Shown: positions 25,981 to 33,658, counted from the first letter of the stretch. The stretch: DNA of 35,528 nt from Cyclobacteriaceae bacterium (GCA_020832375.1 JAFIEW010000031.1:1-35528); one strand, 5' to 3'. Notes: a model not told the origin generated them from the sequence alone. Numbers and translations are program-made.

Positions 25981-26478
25981 CTAGCTCAACGCAGAGGCAT
26001 GTTCGATTATTTTATTATACTTCTGAATTTTGACACCAAATCGCTTTAGAAATTCAAGCCCCTCATCTTGTGCTAGTCCCTTATATTCAGCATAGCTTTT
26101 ATAGTAGATTACTTTATCTACTTCCATGCTGTAGATCATTCTTGCGCATGGTAGGCAGGGGCTTAAGGTAATATACATTGTAGCACCTTTCACATCTGTT
26201 TTGTTTTTTACGGCATACATCAAGGCATTTTGTTCTGCGTGTAAAGCTAGTGAGCATCCTCCTTTTGCGTCTTTCGCGCACCCTTGCTCTGGCCATTCTT
26301 CATCACAATTATGTGTTCCAGGCGGTGGTCCATTGTAACCTATGGATATGATTCGAGTATCTTTCGCAAGAACAGCACCAACGTGTTTTTTAATGCAGTG
26401 TGACCTTTTTGCTATATTCACTGCTAGCTCCATAAAAATGTCATCGAAGTCTGGCCTTTCCATTCTGTATATTTTCAA
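25981..26478 (-). CDS. dCMP deaminase (cytidine/deoxycytidylate deaminase family)
   Basis: A 165-residue zinc deaminase. The catalytic zinc site is H80-A81-E82 (LHAEQNAL) with P107-C108-x-x-C111 (SPCLPCARM), where E82 is the proton shuttle. The N-terminal segment RSHCIKKHVGAVLAKD and the insert YNGPPPGTHNCDE match the dCMP deaminase/ComEB subgroup rather than tRNA adenosine or free cytidine deaminases. It converts dCMP to dUMP, feeding thymidylate synthesis. ATG 26478 is used; an in-frame ATG at 26463 is also possible. It is divergent from the second DUF2911 gene, with only 39 bases between. On the minus strand TAAATTTG (26506-26499) in that gap could be its -7 element. Confidence 0.9.
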   Translation of the reverse strand: MKIYRMERPDFDDIFMELAVNIAKRSHCIKKHVGAVLAKDTRIISIGYNGPPPGTHNCDEEWPEQGCAKDAKGGCSLALHAEQNALMYAVKNKTDVKGATMYITLSPCLPCARMIYSMEVDKVIYYKSYAEYKGLAQDEGLEFLKRFGVKIQKYNKIIEHASALS

Positions 26479-26517
26479 TTTTAATCTATATTTACATTCA
26501 AATTTAACAGACTATTT

Positions 26518-27069
26518 ATGAAATCCGCTAATTCTTTCGCTAAAGTAGGTTTTTTACTTTTTATGATGCTCACGATAATCACCGAAGCTTTTGCTCAATC
26601 GGCTGTAAGGCCTAGCGAGAGCCCACTAGCAATTTCAGCATTCAAAAATGATGATGTTTACATTAAAGTCACCTATTCAAGACCACACTTAAGGGGGAGA
26701 TCACTTTTTGGAGATATTATTGAATATGGGAGCGTATGGAGAACTGGAGCTAACGAGGCAACTGAATTAACAACTGCTACTACCATTAAATTAGCAGAAA
26801 ATGAATTAGCCCCTGGCACTTACAGTATCTTTAGTATTCCTAATAAAGAAGAATGGACTATTATAGTAAACCGAGAAGTAGGGCTATGGGGGGTATATAA
26901 ATATCAGGAAAGCGAAGACGTTTTTAGGATTAACATTCCTCGTAAAAGTACTAAAAAAACGTATGAGGCGTTTACCATTGAATTTGAGGAGGAATCTGAT
27001 GAATTATTTTTAAGCTTAAAATGGGATATCCACCAAATCAATATTCCTGTCAATTACAAAGTAGATTGA
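26518..27069 (+). CDS. Second DUF2911 protein, exported
   Basis: A 183-residue paralogue of the protein at 21613. A signal peptide (hydrophobic core ending TEAFA before QSAV) is followed by one DUF2911 domain with the same landmarks: VTYSRPHLRGRSLFGDIIEYGSVW, RTGANEAT and GTYSIFSIPNKEEWTIIV. The C-terminal TPR of the longer paralogue is missing, so this is the minimal form of the family. It is followed after 40 bases by the coiled-coil membrane protein on the same strand, with no terminator between, so the two probably form an operon. Function unknown; a periplasmic location is expected. Confidence 0.85.
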   Translation: MKSANSFAKVGFLLFMMLTIITEAFAQSAVRPSESPLAISAFKNDDVYIKVTYSRPHLRGRSLFGDIIEYGSVWRTGANEATELTTATTIKLAENELAPGTYSIFSIPNKEEWTIIVNREVGLWGVYKYQESEDVFRINIPRKSTKKTYEAFTIEFEEESDELFLSLKWDIHQINIPVNYKVD

Positions 27070-27109
27070 TCACAATAAATAGTAAATTTTTAAAATCAAA
27101 TTAAGTTTT

Positions 27110-28051
27110 ATGAGCACAAGTGACAAAGCACAACCATTAGCAAGCCCTAATTCGGGAGGATCAGGTAAAAATATTCTTATTGGTGTAATATTAGTTTTAC
27201 TAGCTGTGGTTGGTTTTTTTCTATATCAGCAATGGCAAGATAAAACTCAGGTTCAATCAAAATTATCGGCTACTGAAGATGAGCTTGAAGATACCTATTT
27301 GAAATTGGAGCGAGTAGGTGATGAATTAGAGCTTAAAATTGAAGAAATTCGTAAGTTAGGAGGAGATGTTGAAGAGCTATTGCAGGCTAAAGATCAGCTT
27401 GAAAAAGAAAAAAGCCAGCTTAGAAGGAGTGCTAGCCTAGCTCAGAATCGATATGATGAGATCAAAGACAAAGTGGAAGGGTATGAAGAACTACTTAAGA
27501 AAAAAGATCGAGATATAGCAAAGCTAGAAGAGTTAAATAAAAAGCTAGCTGACGAAAATACCGATCTACGAGGTGTAAAAAATCAGTTAACGGATTCTTT
27601 AAGAGAAGTAAGGTCGACTAAAAGAAATCTTGAAGACAAGGTAAGCATCGCTTCAAGGTTAAAAGCTACTAATTTTGAAATTATAGCAATCAATAGTAGA
27701 GGAAGAGAGAGGGACGGGGGCGAATACAGAAACCGTCATATTGACAAGCTTAGAATTGGCTTTAGTATTATGGATAATCCCGTAGCCCCGATAGAAGGCA
27801 AAGATCTCTTTTTGCGTGTGATTGAGCCTGGTGGTGAGGTTATTTTTGATGTTTCTAAAGGTTCAGGGTCTTTCACGGTTGAAGGCAAAGAAAGGTTTTA
27901 TACGCTCAAAAAAGAAATCCTTTTTGATAATTCTGGTCAAAAAATTTCTTTTGATTATGAAAAGGGTGATGACTACGAATCAGGAGATCATACTGTTGAA
28001 GTATATACAGAGGACTATCTGATGGGTAAGGGAGTCTTTACAGTCCGGTAA
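27110..28051 (+). CDS. Single-pass membrane coiled-coil protein
   Basis: A 313-residue protein. A short Ser/Gly/Pro-rich cytoplasmic start leads to one transmembrane helix at about 21-41 (NILIGVILVLLAVVGFFLY). From about 45 to 190 the sequence is a long heptad-patterned coiled coil rich in E, K, L and D, and the last 120 residues form a beta-rich globular domain (KLRIGFSIMDNPVAP, KDLFLRVIEPGGEVIFD, DHTVEVYTEDYLMGKG). The anchor plus coiled coil would hold the C-terminal domain well away from the inner membrane, in the periplasm. I do not recognise the family by name. It is likely co-transcribed with the DUF2911 gene before it and ends at its own terminator. Confidence 0.75.
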   Translation: MSTSDKAQPLASPNSGGSGKNILIGVILVLLAVVGFFLYQQWQDKTQVQSKLSATEDELEDTYLKLERVGDELELKIEEIRKLGGDVEELLQAKDQLEKEKSQLRRSASLAQNRYDEIKDKVEGYEELLKKKDRDIAKLEELNKKLADENTDLRGVKNQLTDSLREVRSTKRNLEDKVSIASRLKATNFEIIAINSRGRERDGGEYRNRHIDKLRIGFSIMDNPVAPIEGKDLFLRVIEPGGEVIFDVSKGSGSFTVEGKERFYTLKKEILFDNSGQKISFDYEKGDDYESGDHTVEVYTEDYLMGKGVFTVR

Positions 28052-28075
28052 TTTTTCAAATTTTGATCCTTTTAC

Positions 28076-28109
28076 AAAAGCTAGTTCATGAATTTGATCT
28101 AGCTTTTTT
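28076..28109 (+). terminator. Terminator after the coiled-coil gene
   Basis: Arms AAAAGCTAG (28076-28084) and CTAGCTTTT (28099-28107), 14-base loop, T run to 28109. Confidence 0.75.
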
Positions 28110-28763
28110 GATGTCTTGGCTTTTATTGCCTACTTATTTATTGTCAAAACTTAAAGATTGCACTAAATTTAATTCAATCAGTGCTATTGATAAAAAACTG
28201 ATGCTTAAAAACCCTTTAATTGGGATAGGGTCTAATTGATCAAACAGTCTTTTTTTTACAATCTTATAGAAATGTGTAAACCAGTGCTGCTGGTTTTTTC
28301 AATAGATTTTGTTTCTATATGGGGAATGACTAAAAAGTACAAAGTATGTCAGAGTGTAGACGGCATAAGCTTCGCTTGTTTTATTTTGATGGGAAAAATG
28401 ATATATTTCAAGAAGCTTATTTTAAGCTTTTAATCTTTTCTCAAATAAATACCACTTACGATTTACGAATCACAAATTACGATAATGCTTGGGGCTAAGC
28501 TATAAAATATCTGCCTCAGACATTTTCGTGCAAGCATTTTTACTTTTTTGATTAAAAACCCGTGCACTCAAAACGGTAAAGTACAGACTTTACGATTTAT
28601 TTGTCAACAATTTAGCTGTTTTAAGCATGTCCTATATAGTTTTTTTGTTTAACTAATATGCAGTAGGAGTCCAATTTTTACGATTTGTTCTATTAGTAGC
28701 CTCCATTATAATAAAGGCATAAATTCAAACTTTTTTATAAAGCATCTTTTGATTTCAACCAAT
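28110..28763. other. AT-rich spacer, no credible gene
   Basis: No convincing coding frame. A 65-codon plus-strand frame at 28236-28433 has no family features. The word TTACGATTT or close variants recurs near 28456, 28589 and 28678. A loose inverted repeat AATGCTTG (28484-28491) and CAAGCATT (28531-28538) is followed by a T-rich stretch and might be a second terminator. Confidence 0.45.
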
Positions 28764-28800
28764 AAAAAGACCCCAACTTATAAATGTTAGGGTCTTTTTT
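28764..28800. terminator. Bidirectional hairpin downstream of the SulP gene
   Basis: AAAAAGACCC...AAC and GTT...GGGTCTTTTTT pair with one internal mismatch. A run on the left and T run on the right allow termination from both sides. It would end the SulP transcript about 70 bases beyond the restored stop codon. Confidence 0.75.
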
Positions 28801-28867
28801 ATTTTTCATCATGTCCCGTCCTAAAATAGCGTTACACAAAAAGTAATGTTATGAAGGAAAGAAAAGA

Positions 28868-28969
28868 CTAGGCGTGTTGCTTATTTTTATCTTCCATAGC
28901 GTCCCAGTAGTTGACTTCTAATAATTTTGACGCATTTTGAAGCAGTCTAATGGAGTCATTACTTAGATA
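28868..28969 (-). pseudogene. Out-of-frame C-terminal end of the SulP STAS domain
   Basis: Reading minus from 28969 in the frame shifted by one relative to the SulP gene gives 33 residues, starting [20 protein letters not shown] and ending at TAG 28868-28870. SulP proteins usually finish with HLSPDC-x-x-LL-x-x-A followed by a valine/asparagine strand, which is what this frame encodes. The SulP reading frame instead stops at HLSK. So the end of the STAS domain is still present but separated by a frameshift near 28962-28972. One insertion, or a loss of 2 or 5 bases, would explain it; a 5-base loss fits the family alignment best. Confidence 0.7.
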
Positions 28970-30398
28970 AGTGAATGGTTTTATTGTACTTTTTATGACG
29001 TTTTGTAAGGCGATCAAGAGCATCTAAGGCCGAATGATCTATTACCCGAGATTCTTTAAAATCAATTACTACGACTTCTGGATCATTAGCAGGTTCAAAT
29101 TTTTCCATAAAGGTGGTAACTGACGCAAAGAATAGTGGGCCGTATACTTGGTAGTGTTTTACACCATATTCATCTACATGCTTCCTTGCACGAATTCTCT
29201 TTGCATTTTCCCATGCGAAGATAATTGCTGCAAATAAAACGCCTACAAGTACAGCGACGGCTAAATTATGGAAAATTACGGTAATTGCAGTTACGCCTAT
29301 CATGGTGATCACATCTGATTTTGGTACTTTATTAAACGTTTTTAAGCTTGCCCACTCAAATGTACCAATTGCAACCATAAACATTAGACCAACCAAGGCA
29401 GCCATTGGTATCATCTCAATATAGGTTGAGAAAAATAGTATGAAAAGAAGAAGGGCTACTGCAGCCACAATACCAGAAAGTCGATTTCTACCGCCCGAGT
29501 TGACGTTGATGAGTGATTGACCAATCATTGCACATCCTCCCATGCCACCAAAAAAGCCCGTTGTTAAATTAGCTACTCCTTGGCCAATGCACTCCCGATT
29601 AGTATTTCCTTTAGTTTCAGTTATTTCATCTAAAAGGGTTAGGCCTAATAGACTCTCTATAAGTCCTACCGCTGCCATGATGCCCGAGTAGGGAAGTATG
29701 ATCATAAAAGTTTGCCAAGTATAAGGTAATTGAGGAATGTGGAAACTGGGTAGCCCACCTGATATAGATGCTATATCTCCAACTGTTTTTGTATTGATTC
29801 CACCAATAATTACAACCGCTGAAATGAGTAATATCGCCGCTAGCGAAGATGGAATAGCTTTTGTTAACTTCGGTAAAAATTTTATTATAATCATTGTTAC
29901 CACAACAAGTGCAAGCATGACATATAAAGGAGAGCCACTCATCCAATCTGCATCTGGTGCTAGGCTTGTTTTAAATTGGCTGAATTGTGCGGTAAAAATG
30001 ATGATAGCAAGTCCATTGACAAAGCCAAACATAACAGGGTGGGGGACAAGCCTTATCAATTTACCCATTCGCAAAATACCAGCTAATATTTGGATTAGGC
30101 CCATTAAAACAACTGCCGCAAATAGATACTCTACTCCGTGCTTGATCACTAAGTTGACAACAACGACCGCTATGGCTCCCGTAGCTCCTGATATTTGACC
30201 AGGACGACCACCTAAGACAGCTGTAATAAGCCCTATGATAAAAGCGGTATATAGTCCAATAAGTGGGTTCACCTTGGCAATGATGCTAAAGGCGACAGCT
30301 TCTGGTACCAATGCTAATGAAACTGTAAGTCCAGATAGGACATCATCTTTGATGGTGCCACCATTGGGGTGTACCAACTTATAAATGTAGTTTGTCAT
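28959..30398 (-). CDS. SulP/SLC26 family anion transporter, STAS domain frameshifted
   Basis: A 479-residue inner-membrane protein with 10 or more transmembrane helices. The SulP signature is clear near the start ([28 protein letters not shown]), followed by [13 protein letters not shown], the substrate-site region between helices 3 and 10, and [15 protein letters not shown]. After the last helix comes a cytoplasmic STAS domain ([39 protein letters not shown]), which breaks off after NKTIHLSK because of a frameshift; the missing end lies in another frame at 28868-28969. SulP proteins carry sulfate, bicarbonate or other anions with Na+ or H+; which anion cannot be told here. The ion path itself looks intact, and the truncated STAS may affect regulation or folding. 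No carbonic anhydrase or sulfur gene is adjacent. Confidence 0.9.
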   Translation of the reverse strand: MTNYIYKLVHPNGGTIKDDVLSGLTVSLALVPEAVAFSIIAKVNPLIGLYTAFIIGLITAVLGGRPGQISGATGAIAVVVVNLVIKHGVEYLFAAVVLMGLIQILAGILRMGKLIRLVPHPVMFGFVNGLAIIIFTAQFSQFKTSLAPDADWMSGSPLYVMLALVVVTMIIIKFLPKLTKAIPSSLAAILLISAVVIIGGINTKTVGDIASISGGLPSFHIPQLPYTWQTFMIILPYSGIMAAVGLIESLLGLTLLDEITETKGNTNRECIGQGVANLTTGFFGGMGGCAMIGQSLINVNSGGRNRLSGIVAAVALLLFILFFSTYIEMIPMAALVGLMFMVAIGTFEWASLKTFNKVPKSDVITMIGVTAITVIFHNLAVAVLVGVLFAAIIFAWENAKRIRARKHVDEYGVKHYQVYGPLFFASVTTFMEKFEPANDPEVVVIDFKESRVIDHSALDALDRLTKRHKKYNKTIHLSK

Positions 30399-30555
30399 AG
30401 AAATTAAAAGAAAATCGTGTAAATGAAAAGAGAAATATAGGTATGTATCCTATCAATTAGATATAGGATGAGATTATATCAATAAATTAGACTTTTGTCG
30501 ATGCAATCAGGGTGGAGTAAGACTTATGATTGGGCTGGCTTTTTTCATAAGTGTG

Positions 30556-30584
30556 CAAATGTAGCACTTTTTAATTTGCATCAA
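30556..30584 (-). promoter_or_regulatory. Candidate promoter for the SulP gene
   Basis: On the minus strand TTG (30584-30582), an 18-base spacer and TACATTTG (30563-30556). It predicts a leader of about 150 bases, longer than others in the window, so a nearer start cannot be excluded. Confidence 0.5.
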
Positions 30585-30851
30585 TGAATAATTTTGTGTA
30601 AAGTACAATAAAATCACGCAACCGTTTGTGAAATGAGAAAAGGTAACGGAATAGTTTTAATTGATTAAAATAATAGCTAGAAGTAGCGTATCCTTATCTG
30701 CCTCTTTCCTAGCCTAGATCTTTCTCACATTTATTTCAGAAAATAGTATTCAGGAGTTATTGCTTCTGAGAAGGGTCTTTCTTCCCTTAAAGATGAAAAC
30801 TTATTCTTTTATAATCTCTTTGTTCTGATATTAACAAAGGCTAGAGTTAAT

Positions 30852-30879
30852 AAAAATAGGGGCTCAAGCCCCTATTTTT
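30852..30879. terminator. Bidirectional terminator after the ferritin gene
   Basis: Perfect arms AAAAATAGGGG (30852-30862) and CCCCTATTTTT (30869-30879), loop CTCAAG. It lies 23 bases beyond the ferritin stop codon. Confidence 0.9.
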
Positions 30880-30901
30880 ATTGCGAGAATAGCATGTGGT
30901 T

Positions 30902-31426
30902 TTAACCATCATATTCTATTTCAAGAATTCTTTCTTCGAACATAGCTAAAGCAAGTTTGTCTTCACCTAGAATTTCAAATAACTCCAGGGCTTGTCGTGC
31001 CACATACTCTTCTTCTATTTGCTCTTTCACAAACCAGCGTAAGAATTCTTCGGTCTGGATGTCATCCGCTTTTCTACATACTCTAACTAGATCGTGAATA
31101 GATTCTGTCACAGATACTTCCATGTCTAAGGCTTTTTCAAAAACCTCTCTTAAGGTTGAAAATTCAAATTCAGACTCATCAACACCAGGTGTTTTTGCCT
31201 CTGATTCCATATCATTAAGATATTTGAAAATCTTCAATTGATGCTTTCTTTCTTCTTTTGATTGCTTATAAAAAAACTCAGATGAGTTATCATAGCCTCT
31301 TACATGGCACCAGGCAGCTAATGCTAAATAATGATTAGAAGACTGAGCTTCAATTTTCACTTGTTTATTTAGAGCACTTACGACTTCATCTTTTAAAATG
31401 GCGTGTCTTCTCAATAAATCTTTCAT
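30902..31426 (-). CDS. ftnA: Ferritin
   Basis: A 174-residue non-haem ferritin; 24 subunits store iron as a mineral in the cytoplasm. All ferroxidase residues keep the E. coli FtnA spacing with a constant offset of nine: E26, Y33, E59, H62, E103, Q136 and E139. The helix motifs QSSNHYLALAAWC and EERKHQLKIF are typical. The N-terminus is a little longer than usual (MKDLLRRHAILKDE). It stands alone, ending in a strong bidirectional hairpin. Upstream, the spacer holds AATCTAA (31473-31479), a half-site like the palindrome in front of the cysteine-rich gene at 32685. This is suggestive of shared iron control but could be chance in such AT-rich DNA. Confidence 0.93.
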   Translation of the reverse strand: MKDLLRRHAILKDEVVSALNKQVKIEAQSSNHYLALAAWCHVRGYDNSSEFFYKQSKEERKHQLKIFKYLNDMESEAKTPGVDESEFEFSTLREVFEKALDMEVSVTESIHDLVRVCRKADDIQTEEFLRWFVKEQIEEEYVARQALELFEILGEDKLALAMFEERILEIEYDG

Positions 31427-31827
31427 AGTATTGCGTGTTTTATATTTCTAATTTATAGGTATTCAAACAGCTAATCTAATTAAATAGTTTATGTATTTGA
31501 CCATTTAAGTTGATAATAAGCCGTTTTATTGCTAATTTGGAATTAATCTTAAGCTATTTTAAAAGAAATGAAAAGCGTATTTTAATGAAGGTTTTAGAGG
31601 GGGTGTAATGTGATAGATGATAAAATGTTCATCTGCCGATAAATACCTCATTTATGATAATTTACAAGGATTTAGCAAATTCACTGGTTGTAAAATAATA
31701 TTGACTCTCTTGAAAAAGACTACGGGTTCAGTATGGTTGAAAAATTAGAAGCTAAGTGATTATCTTTTATTTATAGTTAACTCGATTTGTTCAAATTAAA
31801 AGTAAATTTTCAATTCAGACAATATTA
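31427..31827. other. AT-rich spacer upstream of ferritin, no gene
   Basis: About 400 bases with no credible frame. The part nearest the ferritin start should contain its promoter, but no exact TAnnTTTG is seen. Confidence 0.4.
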
Positions 31828-32030
31828 ATTATGCTTATCCGCATAATTATATAAATATACGCTTTGAAAAGACACAAATGCTTAGGATGTGACACTCTTT
31901 CAGGGCTGAGAGCGTGCTTTATATTTTTCACAGGGCTGCATCCTGTGCTATGCTATATTGCGCCTTCAGCGCTTTTAAAAAATAACAGTTCCTTTGAAAC
32001 TTAAGGTGTAAACATGCGGATATGCATAAT
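31828..32030. mobile_element. Candidate MITE-like element with 17-base terminal inverted repeats
   Basis: Left end ATTATGCTTATCCGCAT (31828-31844) is the reverse complement, 16 of 17 bases, of ATGCGGATATGCATAAT (32014-32030). Between them lie two GC-richer hairpins: CACAGG/CCTGTG (31929-31934 and 31942-31947) and GCGC/GCGC around CTTCA (31960-31972), with CAGGGCTG appearing twice (near 31912 and at 31931). The left repeat is itself a hairpin (TAATTATGC and GCATAATTA). No gene is inside. The layout fits a non-autonomous element or a compound REP-type repeat of Bacteroidota. No target-site duplication is obvious. Confidence 0.5.
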
Positions 32031-32053
32031 ATTAAAAGTGTGGAAAGCACAAA

Positions 32054-32082
32054 AGAAAAACATCAACCTAAAATGATGTTTT
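32054..32082 (-). terminator. Terminator of the small two-gene unit
   Basis: Arms AAAACATCA (32057-32065) and TGATGTTTT (32074-32082), 8-base loop. On the minus strand it runs into a T-rich tract (TTTTTCTTTT). It lies 29 bases beyond the stop of the gene at 32111. Confidence 0.75.
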
Positions 32083-32110
32083 AGAGATTCAACACCTTCA
32101 TTATTTAGTT

Positions 32111-32449
32111 TCACAGCTGTCTTGATGTGATTTTTTGAATGGTGGTATTAAGGTCAAGCATTACAAAGCTTCCAGATAAAAGTTCTTTCAATTCTAATAT
32201 TTCCCTAAGGTTTAAAATTAAAAATCGTTGGCTCATAGGCAGATAAAAAACTTCAATATCAGGAGTATCTACTGATAGCATATGAATAATATCTACTTCA
32301 TTTATTTTATTCCTTAGCTTAATTAATTCGCATATTTTTAACTCTAAAGACGTGTTTTGAAAATTAAGAATAAACTGCTCTCTTTTTTCACAAAGATTTA
32401 AACCTGCATTTTGGGTCATGAAAACTTCTTTGGTATCCTTATGGTTCAT
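32111..32449 (-). CDS. DUF6686-like small protein
   Basis: A 112-residue soluble protein, or about 102 if translation begins at the second Met (32419). The pattern is a cysteine followed by a beta strand ending in NFQNTSLEL, then helices, then FLILNLREILELKELLSG. This recalls DUF6686, a small Bacteroidota family whose members usually begin with a CxxC before a strand and FGN turn. Here only one cysteine (C20) stands in that place, so a metal site there would be incomplete. The identification is by pattern and not secure. It is encoded 80 bases downstream of the cysteine-rich gene, on the same strand, with no terminator between and a terminator after it, so the two form one unit. Confidence 0.6.
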   Translation of the reverse strand: MNHKDTKEVFMTQNAGLNLCEKREQFILNFQNTSLELKICELIKLRNKINEVDIIHMLSVDTPDIEVFYLPMSQRFLILNLREILELKELLSGSFVMLDLNTTIQKITSRQL

Positions 32450-32529
32450 TTGCGTAGTCTTAATTGGATTCTTCTTTAAATAATATTGATGACAAAATAA
32501 GGGCTCTATCTTAGCAGAGGGCTAATGAG

Positions 32530-32685
32530 TTAAAAGTTAGGGCATCTTTTACATGATTTACCCTTTTTTAAATACTTTTCACAGCAACTACTTTTTTTAG
32601 AAACTGCACCTTTACTTTTCTTTCTGTTTAAAAGAAAGTCCAGTTTAGCATCTTCGCTTCTTTTTATACAGCTTGTACTACTCAT
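32530..32685 (-). CDS. 51-residue cysteine-rich protein
   Basis: A small gene on the minus strand from ATG 32685 to TAA 32530. The first half is basic and helical (KRSEDAKLDFLLNRKKSK); the second half holds the cysteines: C34-C35 in SSCCEKYLKKGK, then C45-x-x-C48 in SCKRCPNF at the very end, with C6 near the start. A CC-x-KY-x-x-x-GK-x-CK-x-CP tail is a pattern I recall from short Bacteroidota proteins, and it could bind a metal ion or an Fe-S cluster. The gene is supported by a consensus promoter 39 bases upstream, a palindromic operator between promoter and start, and a co-directed neighbour. Function unknown; a metal-linked role is inferred from the cysteines, the operator and the nearby ferritin. 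Confidence 0.7.
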   Translation of the reverse strand: MSSTSCIKRSEDAKLDFLLNRKKSKGAVSKKSSCCEKYLKKGKSCKRCPNF

Positions 32686-32701
32686 AAAATTAAAATTTTT
32701 A

Positions 32702-32718
32702 TTTAGATTAAATCTAAA
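32702..32718. promoter_or_regulatory. Palindromic operator over the transcription start
   Basis: TTTAGATT-A-AATCTAAA is a perfect 8-base inverted repeat with one central base. It begins 6 bases downstream of the -7 element, so it covers the predicted start site, where a bound repressor would block transcription. The TTAG...CTAA outline resembles operators of DtxR/IdeR/MntR-type metal repressors; that assignment is inference. Confidence 0.6.
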
Positions 32719-32723
32719 CGACG

Positions 32724-32753
32724 CAAAATTAATATTAGTTTCCCAAAAAGCAA
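32724..32753 (-). promoter_or_regulatory. Consensus promoter of the cysteine-rich/DUF6686-like unit
   Basis: On the minus strand TTG (32753-32751), exactly 19 bases, then TAATTTTG (32731-32724): a full match to the Bacteroidota consensus. Start expected near 32717, inside the palindrome. Confidence 0.75.
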
Positions 32754-32921
32754 TCTATTGCACTTTTTTCTTCTCAATATTATTAAACATCTTTAAGACA
32801 GCATCAGCCTGCATTCGATTCTATATGATAATGTTAGGCAATTATGCTTTTTTGGAGGTTTCTGAGAAAATAGAACCTTATTAACATAACTTGATGATTC
32901 AAATTTTATCGAGGATTGACA

Positions 32922-32962
32922 CAGTAAAAAATAAAAAAGCCAACCTTATTTAAAGCTGGCTT
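32922..32962 (-). terminator. Minus-strand terminator of the 54-residue gene
   Basis: Arms AAGCCAAC (32937-32944) and GCTGGCTT (32955-32962), one wobble pair. On the minus strand it is followed by TTTTTTATTTTTT. It is 94 bases past the stop at 33056. Confidence 0.65.
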
Positions 32963-33055
32963 ACAAAATCAATACTTCCTTGACTTTCACCGATTATATT
33001 GTTAGAATTAAGAAACAATTAGACCTCTTCAGCTTAAAATTAGCTAAATAGCTAG

Positions 33056-33220
33056 TTATTTTTTAGTCTTCAATCTTCCAGCTAGTCCCGCTGGCATTTC
33101 TGCGAAAGAAAATAAATCCTCTCCAAGATTTTTAATTTTCTGTGCTTTTAATTCTGCTTTTTGTGTGGCCTCCTCACTTTTAGACCTTAAAGCCCTCACT
33201 AAGTTTTTTAATAGGTTCAT
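33056..33220 (-). CDS. 54-residue basic helical protein, unknown function
   Basis: A small minus-strand frame from ATG 33220 to TAA 33056. Residues 1-30 are an amphipathic lysine/alanine/glutamate-rich helix (VRALRSKSEEATQKAELKAQ), followed by a short hydrophobic segment (GEDLFSFAEMPAGLAGRL) and a basic end (KTKK). No cysteines, signal or known motif. The residue mix and the minus-strand terminator downstream favour a real gene over chance, but no promoter matching the consensus is visible in front of it. I do not recognise a family. Confidence 0.5.
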   Translation of the reverse strand: MNLLKNLVRALRSKSEEATQKAELKAQKIKNLGEDLFSFAEMPAGLAGRLKTKK

Positions 33221-33503
33221 TTTAGCGTATTTAAATCGTTTGTTTGTATTAAATTGAATACATAAATCCTGCCAAAATGTTTTATTGATTGAGAATTTAT
33301 TGTATGATTTATGATCTCTAGGAGAAAATATATTTCTACAACTATGGAGTGTAGTTCTTATGATTAAATGGAGTAGCTGAATAGTTAAGATAGCGGTGAT
33401 CTTACCAATTAGTATATTTTAGCGTGTGATCTATTTCAAAGCATAATCACTTTTCGGATAGGGTTTTTGTGTAGAGATTTTTTTAACTATGAGAAATATA
33501 AAA

Positions 33504-33543
33504 AAGTGAACCTAACCATCTGTTGATGTTAGTTAGTTTTTTA
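33504..33543. terminator. Bidirectional hairpin in the spacer
   Basis: CTAA-C-CATC pairs with GATG-TTAG, one bulged base, loop TGTT, with an A run to the left (about 33500) and a T run on the right (33537-33542). Confidence 0.55.
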
Positions 33544-33629
33544 TGGAATTTCATGTGTTAAGTATTGACTATATCCTGATTGAGTATTGTTGAATTTTTA
33601 TGGATGAGACTTAATATTTTGGTTTAAAA

Positions 33630-33658
33630 TTTGCAACAGATTATTTTTCATATCTTTA
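33630..33658 (+). promoter_or_regulatory. Near-consensus promoter for the CHAT gene
   Basis: TTTG (33630-33633), 17 bases, then TATCTTTA (33651-33658), one base off TAnnTTTG. The leader would be about 95 bases. Confidence 0.45.

Noticed and set aside
28236-28433. 65-codon plus-strand frame in the spacer after the coiled-coil gene
   Set aside because: No family motif, no promoter or following terminator, and composition typical of AT-rich spacer (many F, I, K, C).
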